DNA from: Peptococcaceae bacterium BICA1-8
GTDB lineage: Bacteria > Bacillota > Peptococcia > Peptococcales > BICA1-8
DNA length: 34,801 nucleotides
Reading direction: 5' to 3'
Assembly: GCA_000802045.1 (NCBI GenBank)
Contig: JUEF01000097.1
Span: forward strand, 1 to 34,801
The translations under genes were made by a program, and so were the position numbers. Shown piece by piece: positions 23,871 to 32,365 of this stretch; position 1 is the first letter of the stretch, and each line of letters begins with the position of its first letter. A model generated the notes under the pieces. The model made no database searches. It saw only the letters and a list, made by a program, of their open reading frames with translations, and was not told the origin of the DNA.

Positions 23871-25037
23871 CTAAAGAGTAGGCCCTATTCTATGAAATCC
23901 AAACTCGCGATGTCCCAAAATTTCAGCTGCAACCAGTTCTCCTTTAGCAACATCTACAATTTTCTTAACTACTCCATCTGCACCGTCTTTTATACTTTTC
24001 GTTCCAAGTAAGATATCGGAGAGATCAACATCAATATTTTCAGCCATTAGATTAGCAGCCCTGCTGTTAGCAGTAATTTTTATAACTGGAGCTATTGCAA
24101 AGCCCATAGGAGTTCCCCGCCCTGTTGTAAACAAAACCATATGAGCTCCCCCAGCCACTAACCCACATGTACAAGCTAAATCATTACCTGGTGTATCCAT
24201 AAATGACAATCCCGGTATTCTTATAGGTTCTGCATATTCAAGCATATCGACAATTGCACAGTCTCCTGTTTTAGATATTGCCCCTAGCGACTTCTCTTCT
24301 ATACTGCTCAAACCACCTTTAATATTTCCAGGTGAAGGTTGAGCACCTCTTATATCTACTCTCATTTTTCGAGCAGCATCTTCTACTGCACAAACTTTAC
24401 TGGTAATAAAATCTTTGATTTTATTGGATGCTGCTTTTTGCGCCAGAATATGTTCAGCACCTAATATTTCAGTTGTTTCACCAAAGACCACTTTAGCCCC
24501 TTGCGAAACCAGTTGCTCCGTCACTAGACCTAAAGCAGGATTGGCTGCGATTCCAGATGTATAATCAGATCCCCCACATTCTAAACCGATTACTAAATCC
24601 TCTAATTCGAACAAAGTTTTAGTTATTTGCATAAACTCTTTAAGTTTAGAACATTTTTCAACACCTTTTCTTATTGAAAGAGTTGTGCCACCTTCGTTCT
24701 GAATTATTAATGTTTCAACTGGTTTACCTGTATCCATAATTTTTTGGGCTAATTCCTCAGGTATAATTTCTTCACATCCTAGTCCAACTACCAAAACAGC
24801 TCCTACATTAGGATGTCGTCCAATATTCTTTAAAACTCTTAAAGTAAGTGTTAAATCTTCCCCTATTTGATCACAACCATATGGATGTGTACATGCTACT
24901 GCCGCGGGGACTCTTGCTGCTATTGATTCGGCTACAAAATTTGCACAAGCAACCGTTGATATAATTACGAGATGATTACGAATACCAATGGATCCGTCCT
25001 CCCGCTTAATCCCTAATAACTGATTTGTATTTCTCAA
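23871..25037 (-). CDS. UxaA-family dehydratase/lyase, large subunit
   Basis: A 388-residue protein equivalent to the C-terminal catalytic part of altronate/galactarate dehydratases. Visible motifs: GIKREDGSIGIRNHL (9-23), HPYGCDQIGEDL (51-62), GLGCEE (85-90), GLECGGSDYTSG (151-162) and TPGNDLACTCGLVAGGAH in the second half. The small SAF-like part is a separate gene overlapping its start by 4 nt (ATGA). A split arrangement also occurs in sulfolactate sulfo-lyase (SuyA/SuyB), whose large subunit is of similar size. Candidate reactions are water elimination from a sugar acid or sulfite elimination from sulfolactate; I cannot choose from sequence alone. Confidence 0.85.
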   Translation of the reverse strand: MRNTNQLLGIKREDGSIGIRNHLVIISTVACANFVAESIAARVPAAVACTHPYGCDQIGEDLTLTLRVLKNIGRHPNVGAVLVVGLGCEEIIPEELAQKIMDTGKPVETLIIQNEGGTTLSIRKGVEKCSKLKEFMQITKTLFELEDLVIGLECGGSDYTSGIAANPALGLVTEQLVSQGAKVVFGETTEILGAEHILAQKAASNKIKDFITSKVCAVEDAARKMRVDIRGAQPSPGNIKGGLSSIEEKSLGAISKTGDCAIVDMLEYAEPIRIPGLSFMDTPGNDLACTCGLVAGGAHMVLFTTGRGTPMGFAIAPVIKITANSRAANLMAENIDVDLSDILLGTKSIKDGADGVVKKIVDVAKGELVAAEILGHREFGFHRIGPTL

Positions 25038-25336
25038 TTTTTGTCCCCTCTTCCCCGGAGGCTTTCTAGATTATGTATATGCACCCACATACCCTTAGCT
25101 ATATGTTCCTTTGAATTGCCTATTACTTGACCATACTTAATAATCCTAGAGTTAGCAGGTATTACCTCTATTGCTACCTTATGTCCAATTTCAATTTCAT
25201 CAGTGGCTGTTACTTCTCCTAGATTTTCATTATTTGGTCCCTTGATAAATATGATTTTTCCACATTCTACTTTTCCTAAAACGGTAGCAACATTGTCGTT
25301 TAGATTAAGACAAATCCCATAATCAATGTTTTGCAT
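25034..25336 (-). CDS. UxaA-family dehydratase/lyase, small SAF-domain subunit
   Basis: A 100-residue SAF-type domain equivalent to the N-terminal part of UxaA (or SuyA). GHKVA (51-55), KYGQVIG (67-73) and GMWVHIHN (82-89) are the typical conserved stretches; the paired histidines in the last one are likely metal or substrate ligands. It overlaps the racemase gene upstream by 14 nt and the large subunit downstream by 4 nt, so the three are translationally coupled and the two dehydratase subunits should be made in equal amounts. Confidence 0.85.
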   Translation of the reverse strand: MQNIDYGICLNLNDNVATVLGKVECGKIIFIKGPNNENLGEVTATDEIEIGHKVAIEVIPANSRIIKYGQVIGNSKEHIAKGMWVHIHNLESLRGRGDKN

Positions 25337-26597
25337 AATTATCTCCCCGAAAATTAACTAAGGTACCATCGTGTTCAAATCGCATTTCTTCTAACGTACC
25401 CATCACTTCTAATTTTTCATTTTTTTGTACTTCATCTACTAAAGCCTTTGAAACTGCAAAATTCTCTAAATTCAGGGTATTTTGAATATATACCAAACGG
25501 ACTTTATGTGCGTCTACTGCACCTAAAGTTAATAAGGCTGAATGGATCGCTTCTTTATCACTAGCTAGAATACACGGTAAACGTCCCTGTTCAGGTGACA
25601 TGGAAGAAATACTATTTAACGAGGTTGACCTTATATCTATTGAATTAAATACCTTTTCAGTGGTAATGTCAGCTAAACCTATCCCAATAGCATTACCATG
25701 GGATTCAGTAGTAAGATTTAATACAACAATACGACCTATCTTCGGGTAATCAGGCTCCTTTTGTCCCTTAACCATAATCCGCCCAACTACTTTAGTATCC
25801 ATCCCCGTACCAGAAATGTTCTTTCCTATTTCGCCGATTACAAGAACATCTATTGCCTTAAATGGAAGCTTTATCATAGATGACTTCACTTCTTTTAAAA
25901 CTTCCTTTTCCTTTTCAATAATCTCACAAGGTAGTAAAATCTTAACATCTGCAGTTTCACCTTTCCAATTCTCCAAAACTGCTACAGCAAAAGCCACAGG
26001 TAATTGCTTTATCATTAACTCGGCTGCACCTGTAATTATTTCTTCATAGCCGTTAACCAAAGCATGGGAATGAATGTTTACGCAACCTTCTACACTCCCT
26101 AAACCAATAGCAAACATCTTGCATATTCCACTTTCGATCTGTCCTTCAAAATCCGTATGAGGTTTTACTCTATTTAGCACTATTAGTTTATCTACTTTTA
26201 TTGCTTCAACATTACAATAAACAGGAATTCCACCTGGAGTTTGCCCGATTCGCTCAACATGAATATTCTTAGCTATAGGCGCACCTACAGTATTTTCAGT
26301 TATTCCTAAGCTGGCTAAGACCTCCAATTGGCCTTCTATGGTTCCACCACCGTGTGAACCCATTGAGGGTATTATAATTGGATAACCTTTAGCATCCTTA
26401 ACTTTATCTACAATGGTTTTTAAAATTTTAGAATAGTTACTGATACCTCTGCTTCCTGCCGTAATTCCTACCTTTTTTCCTTCAAAATCAGAAAAATTAA
26501 ATGAGGTTTTTTCTAAATTTTCTTCGATATATCGACTAACATTTTCAATTGCAGTAGCAGATGCTTTTTGCCTAATACGAATTATGTTTGGGAACAC
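25323..26597 (-). CDS. LarA-like (DUF2088) nickel-type hydroxyacid racemase/epimerase
   Basis: A 424-residue member of the lactate racemase superfamily. Notable stretches are GITAGSRGISN (44-54), PSMGSHGGGTIEGQ (77-90) and NRVKPHTDFEGQIESGICKM (142-161), whose His147 and Lys160 lie where LarA has a metal-binding histidine and the lysine tethered to its nickel-pincer cofactor; this assignment is by eye. Family members interconvert C2 epimers of lactate, malate, other 2-hydroxyacids or gluconate. None of the cofactor genes larB, larC or larE is in the window. The context suggests it adjusts substrate stereochemistry for the dehydratase or the GlcDEF oxidase. Confidence 0.75.
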   Translation of the reverse strand: MFPNIIRIRQKASATAIENVSRYIEENLEKTSFNFSDFEGKKVGITAGSRGISNYSKILKTIVDKVKDAKGYPIIIPSMGSHGGGTIEGQLEVLASLGITENTVGAPIAKNIHVERIGQTPGGIPVYCNVEAIKVDKLIVLNRVKPHTDFEGQIESGICKMFAIGLGSVEGCVNIHSHALVNGYEEIITGAAELMIKQLPVAFAVAVLENWKGETADVKILLPCEIIEKEKEVLKEVKSSMIKLPFKAIDVLVIGEIGKNISGTGMDTKVVGRIMVKGQKEPDYPKIGRIVVLNLTTESHGNAIGIGLADITTEKVFNSIDIRSTSLNSISSMSPEQGRLPCILASDKEAIHSALLTLGAVDAHKVRLVYIQNTLNLENFAVSKALVDEVQKNEKLEVMGTLEEMRFEHDGTLVNFRGDNYAKH

Positions 26598-26616
26598 TAA
26601 ATTTCACCTCCCATAC

Positions 26617-27924
26617 TCAAGGTTGTTTTCCTGGATTTAAAACCATTGTGGGATCAAAAAACCTTTTTAATTTTAAATCCATATTTTTCCAAGTTAGCGA
26701 ACAATAAAGCCTTCTAGTTGTAACAGTCCCATTTTCAATAATGATAAATCCATTCATGCTATTCACAATTTTCGTAATATCATTTAATACCTCTAGATTG
26801 CAAAATTCTAATCTACTATGAATAATTCCCAAAGTTGGTATATATAGATTATGCATTTTTATTCCTTGTTTTTCCGATATCCCTAGCAGTGATTTTAGCA
26901 ACCCATACAAATTCACAGGGGGTAAAGACATCTTTAGCCCAACATCTTCCCCTATGATATCGTCTTTATTAATAAGTACAGAATCTCTTTCAAAAAAACG
27001 TATGCGTTTCTTCCATAAATTACTTTCATCTTCCTTTTCGAAAACTTTGAGTAAATTATAACCATGTTCTTCTATTAATCCTAAGGTTTGTGCTGTTTTT
27101 TTATCAACAGTAGGATTAGGCCCTGAATATTTGACTAAAAGATTAAAACTTTGTTCATCACTATCATTTAATCCAAATAACTGTTTTGCTAAAGAATAAT
27201 CAAATATTTCAAAGACAGTTGGCTCCATATTGGAAATTTCATTAATTATTTCAGGTAGTTCATCAGCACTCTTAACAGAAAATAGAATTACCCTTGATGA
27301 AGGCGGTAATGCATATATTCTCAAATAGGCCTCAGTAATTACTCCCAGAGTTCCCTTTGAACCAATAAATAATTTAGACACATCATAGCCTGCAACATTT
27401 TTTACTGTTTGCCCTCCAAACCGATAAATTTTACCATCGGTTAAAGCTACCTTTAAACCTAATATTGAATCACGAATCATGCCATAGGATAAACGGTGTG
27501 AACTACCGCTGCCAAAGGCTAATACCCCGCCAACTGTAGCTTTATTAAGCTCGCAGTCAAATGGTAAAAATAGCCCTTTTTTGTGTAATTGATTTTGTAA
27601 CTCAGCCAATGTAGTTCCTGCTTTTACCACCGCTATTAAATCATCTGTATGAATTATCGGATCGCCCGCTAATGATTGAGTACTTAATATCCAATCGATA
27701 TTTTCAAAAGGTGACCCATAACTGATCTTCGTGCCCCCACCCCTTACAGCTAAAGACTTATTATTTGCTGAAGCCAAAGCTAATACATCGGCAGTTTCTT
27801 TGTCACAACTAGGCTTAAGAATAAGCTGTGGTTTTATTCCATCTAATTCAAAATCCCCATTTATTCTATACTCGCAGGTATTAGGGAGGAGTTGCTCCTT
27901 GGACTCTTTGCATAATAAAGACAT
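26617..27924 (-). CDS. glcE: GlcE-like FAD-binding subunit of a 2-hydroxyacid oxidase
   Basis: A 435-residue protein with a PCMH-type FAD-binding domain: VRGGGTKISYG (about 60-70), LAELQNQLHKKGLFLPFDCE, NKATVGGVLAFGSGSSHRLSYG and NVAGYDVSKLFIGSKGTLGVITE (about 173-195). The C-terminal part is more divergent, as usual for GlcE, though longer than typical ~350-residue GlcE proteins. The start overlaps the glcD stop by one base (TAATG). It should pair with GlcD and GlcF in a peripheral membrane complex that oxidises a 2-hydroxyacid to the 2-oxoacid. Confidence 0.85.
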   Translation of the reverse strand: MSLLCKESKEQLLPNTCEYRINGDFELDGIKPQLILKPSCDKETADVLALASANNKSLAVRGGGTKISYGSPFENIDWILSTQSLAGDPIIHTDDLIAVVKAGTTLAELQNQLHKKGLFLPFDCELNKATVGGVLAFGSGSSHRLSYGMIRDSILGLKVALTDGKIYRFGGQTVKNVAGYDVSKLFIGSKGTLGVITEAYLRIYALPPSSRVILFSVKSADELPEIINEISNMEPTVFEIFDYSLAKQLFGLNDSDEQSFNLLVKYSGPNPTVDKKTAQTLGLIEEHGYNLLKVFEKEDESNLWKKRIRFFERDSVLINKDDIIGEDVGLKMSLPPVNLYGLLKSLLGISEKQGIKMHNLYIPTLGIIHSRLEFCNLEVLNDITKIVNSMNGFIIIENGTVTTRRLYCSLTWKNMDLKLKRFFDPTMVLNPGKQP

Positions 27925-29336
27925 TACAACATCTCCTCCCTTGCTTTCTCAATAACTATTTTCGGAAAGATCTTATCAGGATTAAGAATTTCATTTGGGT
28001 CAAATAACAACTTTAGCTTACGCATAAGTAGCATTTCATCTTGTGAAAAGACTAAATTCATGCCTCTAATTTTTTCTAATCCGACCCCATGTTCACCGCT
28101 TATAGTACCACCTAATTGAACAGCTGCTTCAAATACTTCCCATAGAGCGTGTTCTGCAGCTTCCTGTTCGGCTGGAAGCCTTGCATCAAAGGGTACCTGA
28201 GGATGGCAATTTCCGTCACCAGCATGGATAACTGCGCCCATTATTACTCCATTTCCTTGACTTATTTCCTTTATTTTATCTACCATATGAGGAAGTTTAC
28301 TTCTGGGAACTACAACATCATTTTCTGCTGAATCTGGCTTAAGCCTACCCAAGGCAGAAGTTCCGCCTCTTCGTGCAAGCCATAGTTTTTCCCTCTCCTC
28401 TTCCTGTTCTGCGGACTGCAAAACCTGCACATTATTTTTGTGGCATATTTCTTTTATCTTATCTAGTTCAAAAGATAACCCTTCTTTTCTACCATCAACC
28501 TCTATAATTAATAATGCTTTTACTGTTTCTGGATAACCAAGTTCAAAAACTTCATTTACCTCTTTAAGCATTCTCTCTTCAATCATTTCAAGAACGGACG
28601 GATTTAGTCCGCTTCTTATTACTTCTGATACAGTTGTAGCTGCATCCCAGCCAGAATTAAACAAAGCTAAAACCGTAGATGTTGCTTCTGGCTTTCTACT
28701 TATTCGAACAGTGACTTCCGTAACAATACCTAATGTCCCCTCACTTCCAACTATAAACCCTGTCAAATCATAACCAGATGCATCCTCACTATACATGCCT
28801 GTTTCCAGAACTTCACCATTAGACAGTACAATTTTTAAAGCAATAACGTGATTTGAGGTTACACCATATTTTAGACAATGGGGTCCACCGGCATTTTCAG
28901 CAACATTTCCTCCTATAGTTGCTACTGATAAGCTAGCAGGGTCTGGCGGAAACCAAAAACCAAAAGGTTCTAATGCCTTTTGCAAGTTTTGGTTTGTTAT
29001 ACCTGGTTGCACTACCGCTCTATTATTTTCAATATCAATTGTTATAACTTTATCCATTCGTGTTAAAGCCAAAACTATTCCACCAACTGAAGCGATTGGA
29101 CCGCCACTTAATGAAGTGCCGGCACCTCGGGGTGTGATTGGCAACCCATATTTATGTGCTATTTTTACAACGTCACTTACTTCTTGTGTTGCTTCAGGTA
29201 AAACTACACCCACAGGGTTGCCTTTAAAAGGTGTTGAGTCATAACCATAAACCAGCAAATCTCTTTTCTTTGTTAAAACTTTCGAGCTACCTAACATATC
29301 TACTAAATCTTTTATAGCTAATTCCAATCTAATCAC
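27924..29336 (-). CDS. glcD: GlcD-like FAD-dependent 2-hydroxyacid dehydrogenase catalytic subunit
   Basis: A 470-residue VAO-family flavoprotein. FAD-binding stretches are PITPRGAGTSLSGGP (about 67-81), PPDPASLSVATIGGNVAENAGG and SGYDLTGFIVGSEGTLGIVTE; the C-terminal FAD-oxidase domain carries VIHAGDGNCHPQ and GTISGEHGVGLEKIRGM, with histidines typical of the active site. Length is normal for GlcD. Relatives oxidise glycolate, D-lactate or other 2-hydroxyacids. It is followed immediately by glcE, while glcF is five genes further on in the same transcript. Confidence 0.9.
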   Translation of the reverse strand: MIRLELAIKDLVDMLGSSKVLTKKRDLLVYGYDSTPFKGNPVGVVLPEATQEVSDVVKIAHKYGLPITPRGAGTSLSGGPIASVGGIVLALTRMDKVITIDIENNRAVVQPGITNQNLQKALEPFGFWFPPDPASLSVATIGGNVAENAGGPHCLKYGVTSNHVIALKIVLSNGEVLETGMYSEDASGYDLTGFIVGSEGTLGIVTEVTVRISRKPEATSTVLALFNSGWDAATTVSEVIRSGLNPSVLEMIEERMLKEVNEVFELGYPETVKALLIIEVDGRKEGLSFELDKIKEICHKNNVQVLQSAEQEEEREKLWLARRGGTSALGRLKPDSAENDVVVPRSKLPHMVDKIKEISQGNGVIMGAVIHAGDGNCHPQVPFDARLPAEQEAAEHALWEVFEAAVQLGGTISGEHGVGLEKIRGMNLVFSQDEMLLMRKLKLLFDPNEILNPDKIFPKIVIEKAREEML

Positions 29337-29354
29337 CCTCTTTTTTCTATTCTC

Positions 29355-30632
29355 TTAGTAGAATAGATTTGGTAAGAATAAGGCAATTCCTGGTACAAAG
29401 GTTATTAATAAAATTACCAAAATTGCAGCAATTATAAATGGCCAAATATTTTTTAATAAGTCCTCGAAGGAAATCCCAGCAATACTTGCAGCAATATACA
29501 GGTTTTCCCCTACGGGAGGAGTAGACATTCCTAAGGAAAGAGTCATAACAACAACAATCCCAAAAAGGATAGGGTCAATCGCAAGGGATTTAGCAACCGG
29601 TAACAAAACCGGTGTAACTATTAAAACACTGGCAATAGTCTCCATGAAACAACCCATAAATAACAAAAGTAATATTGCTAAGAGAAGGAAAATAACCGGG
29701 CCACCGGACATTGCTGCAAACCAACCGCCGACTAATGAAGCAACACCTTTTACAGTCATTATCCAGGAAAAAGCTGATGATGCCGAAATTATTAATAAAA
29801 CCATAGCCGTATTTGTTGCGGACTTAGCGAAAACATCTGCAATGTTTTTTAAATTTAATTCTTTATAAATAACTACCCCGGCAAAAAGTCCATAAACTGC
29901 AGCTACTGCTCCAGCTTCAGTAGGAGTAAATATACCTGAATATATACCTCCCAAAATAATAATAGGTACTAATAATGCCCAGATAGCTTCTTTAAAGGAA
30001 ACCCAGCATTCTTTACCAGAAAATTTTTCCGCACTCACGTATCCGCGTTTTTTAGAAATAAAATATATTAAGACCATAAAAGAACCGCCGTAAATTAAAC
30101 CCGGAATAAAACCAGCTGCAAAAAGTTTTCCGATTGATTCATTTGCAACAACTCCATAGACTACCATTGGAATACTTGGAGGAATAATGGTTCCTATAGT
30201 ACCGGATATAGACTGCACTGCCGCAGAGAATTCCGGTGGATAACCTTTCCTTTTCATTTCAGGAATTAAGGCAGAACCAATAGCAGCTGTTGTAGCTGGA
30301 GACGAACCTGATAATGCAGCAAAAAAGCATGAAGCGAGTACCTGAACATGGGCTAATCCGCCTGCTAAAGTTCCTACTATTGAATTAGCAAATCGTACTA
30401 AGCGCCGAGACATTCCGCCAGTTTCCATCAGAGAACCAGCTAACATAAAAAATGGAATAGCTAATAAGGTAAAAGAGTTTACAGAAGCATACATTCTTTG
30501 AGCCATAGCCGCCAAAGGCATATCTACAAAAAGAAAGGAGATTAAAACAGACATACCAATTGCTACAGCAATAGGTATACCTATTGCTAGACCCGCTACT
30601 AGTGAACCAAATAGTACTAAAGCTACACTCAT
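29355..30632 (-). CDS. dctM: TRAP transporter large permease DctM
   Basis: A 425-residue membrane protein with about twelve hydrophobic segments; family signatures include AIPFFMLAGSLMETGG, ALSGSSPATTAAIGSALIPEM, GTIIPPSIPMVVYG and PTEAGAVAAVYGLFAG. It is the ion-coupled translocation subunit of a tripartite ATP-independent periplasmic-type transporter. It overlaps dctQ by 4 nt. In this operon it should import the organic acid handled by the following enzymes. Confidence 0.93.
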   Translation of the reverse strand: MSVALVLFGSLVAGLAIGIPIAVAIGMSVLISFLFVDMPLAAMAQRMYASVNSFTLLAIPFFMLAGSLMETGGMSRRLVRFANSIVGTLAGGLAHVQVLASCFFAALSGSSPATTAAIGSALIPEMKRKGYPPEFSAAVQSISGTIGTIIPPSIPMVVYGVVANESIGKLFAAGFIPGLIYGGSFMVLIYFISKKRGYVSAEKFSGKECWVSFKEAIWALLVPIIILGGIYSGIFTPTEAGAVAAVYGLFAGVVIYKELNLKNIADVFAKSATNTAMVLLIISASSAFSWIMTVKGVASLVGGWFAAMSGGPVIFLLLAILLLLFMGCFMETIASVLIVTPVLLPVAKSLAIDPILFGIVVVMTLSLGMSTPPVGENLYIAASIAGISFEDLLKNIWPFIIAAILVILLITFVPGIALFLPNLFY

Positions 30633-31174
30633 ATTTCCTCAACCTCCAGTTCACGGCCTAGGATAATTTCACGTACTGTTTGATCAAGTAAACGAAGAAT
30701 TACTAACGCAGAACCAATAGGGACCGCAGAATAAGGAATTGCGATAGGCAATCTTGTTGCTGGTGCCACCTGCCCATTAATAATTTGTTGTAGAGTATGG
30801 AGCCAACCGTGATAGAGTAAAACTATAAAAAAGAAAATCGTAACAAACCTTGTAAATAAGTAGAGATAAAATCTAAACTTAGCTGGTACCCGATTGATTA
30901 GTGCAGTAACACCTATATGTGCACCTTTTCTAAAAGCATAGGCAGAACCACCAAAAGTAATCCAAACCACTAAAAACCGGCTTACTTCTTCAGACCACCC
31001 AAATGAATGGCTAAATACATATCTGCCAACCACCTGAGCAAAAGTAATCACAGTTACTAGGACCATAGACACAAAACATATACTTAGTTCTAAATTAGCC
31101 CAAACATAACGTATTTTTGAAGTTCCTTTTACGCCTTCAGTTTCATTATTAAGCACAGCTTGACTCAAACCCAT
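30629..31174 (-). CDS. dctQ: TRAP transporter small permease DctQ
   Basis: A 181-residue protein with four membrane segments and the DctQ hallmark FGWSEEVSRFLVVWITFGGSAYAFRKGAHIG, shown here only as the core WSEEVSRFLVVW (about 79-90). It joins DctM in the membrane. Start choice is unsure: the ATG at 31174 lies directly against GGAGGG, while the TTG at codon 3 (31168) has a better 7-nt spacing from AGGAGG. A strong hairpin separates it from dctP. Confidence 0.9.
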   Translation of the reverse strand: MGLSQAVLNNETEGVKGTSKIRYVWANLELSICFVSMVLVTVITFAQVVGRYVFSHSFGWSEEVSRFLVVWITFGGSAYAFRKGAHIGVTALINRVPAKFRFYLYLFTRFVTIFFFIVLLYHGWLHTLQQIINGQVAPATRLPIAIPYSAVPIGSALVILRLLDQTVREIILGRELEVEEI

Positions 31175-31202
31175 CCCTCCTCGATGTAGAATAATTTGGG
31201 TA

Positions 31203-31236
31203 ATAGAGCTTGTTGTATAAATACAACAAGCTCTAT
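31203..31236 (-). promoter_or_regulatory. Strong intercistronic hairpin between dctP and dctQ
   Basis: A perfect 15-bp stem (31203-31217 with 31222-31236) closed by a TAAA loop lies 12 bp after the dctP stop. No T run follows on the minus strand, so it is better seen as an mRNA-stabilising or processing hairpin that lets the binding protein be made in excess than as a terminator. Confidence 0.75.
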
Positions 31237-31248
31237 GTACTTTTTATC

Positions 31249-32298
31249 TTAACGCCCAGCTGCTTTATAAAATTTATTTAAGAAATCTGCACCGATTTTA
31301 TCTACAAAGTCTTTATAAACATCCTTTGTGGCGTCTTGAAATGCCTTAATTTGTTCAGGAGTTAATGTAGTTACTGTCATACCTTGTTTCGCTAAATCGG
31401 CTACTAAACCAGCTTCTTGTTCATTTGCAATCTTACGCATATGGTCTCTTGCAACTATTGATGCTTCTTTAAGGATAGTCTGTTGTTCAGGAGTTAACTT
31501 ATCCATTGTTTTCTTACTAATAAATAGCGGGGATGGGTCGTAGAAATGTCTTGATAATGAAACATGTTTTTGCACTTCATAAAAACGGCTAGAATGAATA
31601 TTGGCAATTGGATTTTCTTCTCCATCAACAACACCCTGTTGTAATGCACTGTACAGTTCGCCAAAAGGTACCGGAACAGCGTCGCCCCCGAGTGCTTTTA
31701 CAGAAGCCATATGTACTGGACTGTTCATTGTTCTAATTTTTAATCCCTTCATATCTGCGGGATTTGCAAGAGGACGAACATTATTTGTAAAGTTTCTAAA
31801 ACCATTTTCCCACCATGCTAGACCTATTAATCCAAGGTGTTCAGTTTTCTGGAATAAAATATCACCTATTTCTCCATCATAAAACTTATACGCTTCTTCT
31901 GGAGAAGCAAAAGTAAAGGGTAGATCACAAGCCATATATTCTTTTACAAAAGCTGTTAATGGAGCTGCAGAAATAGTTGAAATATCAATTGTCCCCATTT
32001 GCAGAGATTCAATCATTTGTTCTTCTTCACCCAAAGAAGCACTATGATGAATTTCAATTTCAATTTGGCCATTAGTCTTAGCTTTTACGATTTCATTTAG
32101 CTTTTCAAAACCTGCTTGATATGGATGGGCAGGAGCCAGAACGTGGGCTGCAACTAACTTAATCTTTTGGGGCTGTTCTTTAGGGGCTTCCTCTTTTTTC
32201 TCGCTACTTGGTGGTGTACCACCACAACCTGCAAATACAACTACCAGTAGAGCAATTAACATAAGTATGAAATACCTTTTCATCCCTTTTGAAAACAT
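31249..32298 (-). CDS. dctP: TRAP transporter solute-binding lipoprotein DctP
   Basis: A 349-residue binding protein. The signal peptide ends in the lipobox VFAGC, with Cys25 lipidated, followed by a Pro/Glu/Lys-rich linker (about 28-44). The TRAP signature PADMKGLKIRTM holds Arg189, the residue that normally salt-bridges a substrate carboxylate; a second Arg168 sits in WWENGFRNF. The ATG follows GAGGAGG. These features predict an organic-acid ligand, consistent with the enzymes downstream, but the exact ligand cannot be read. Confidence 0.93.
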   Translation of the reverse strand: MFSKGMKRYFILMLIALLVVVFAGCGGTPPSSEKKEEAPKEQPQKIKLVAAHVLAPAHPYQAGFEKLNEIVKAKTNGQIEIEIHHSASLGEEEQMIESLQMGTIDISTISAAPLTAFVKEYMACDLPFTFASPEEAYKFYDGEIGDILFQKTEHLGLIGLAWWENGFRNFTNNVRPLANPADMKGLKIRTMNSPVHMASVKALGGDAVPVPFGELYSALQQGVVDGEENPIANIHSSRFYEVQKHVSLSRHFYDPSPLFISKKTMDKLTPEQQTILKEASIVARDHMRKIANEQEAGLVADLAKQGMTVTTLTPEQIKAFQDATKDVYKDFVDKIGADFLNKFYKAAGR

Positions 32299-32365
32299 TT
32301 TTTTTCCTCCTCTTTTTAAATTAATTTAAAATTAGAAATCTGTTAAGTCAATCCCCCTTCCTCAA

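Noticed and set aside
30385..30654. 89-codon minus-strand frame rich in Cys, Tyr and Ser
   Set aside because: Out-of-frame reading of dctM/dctQ hydrophobic codons.
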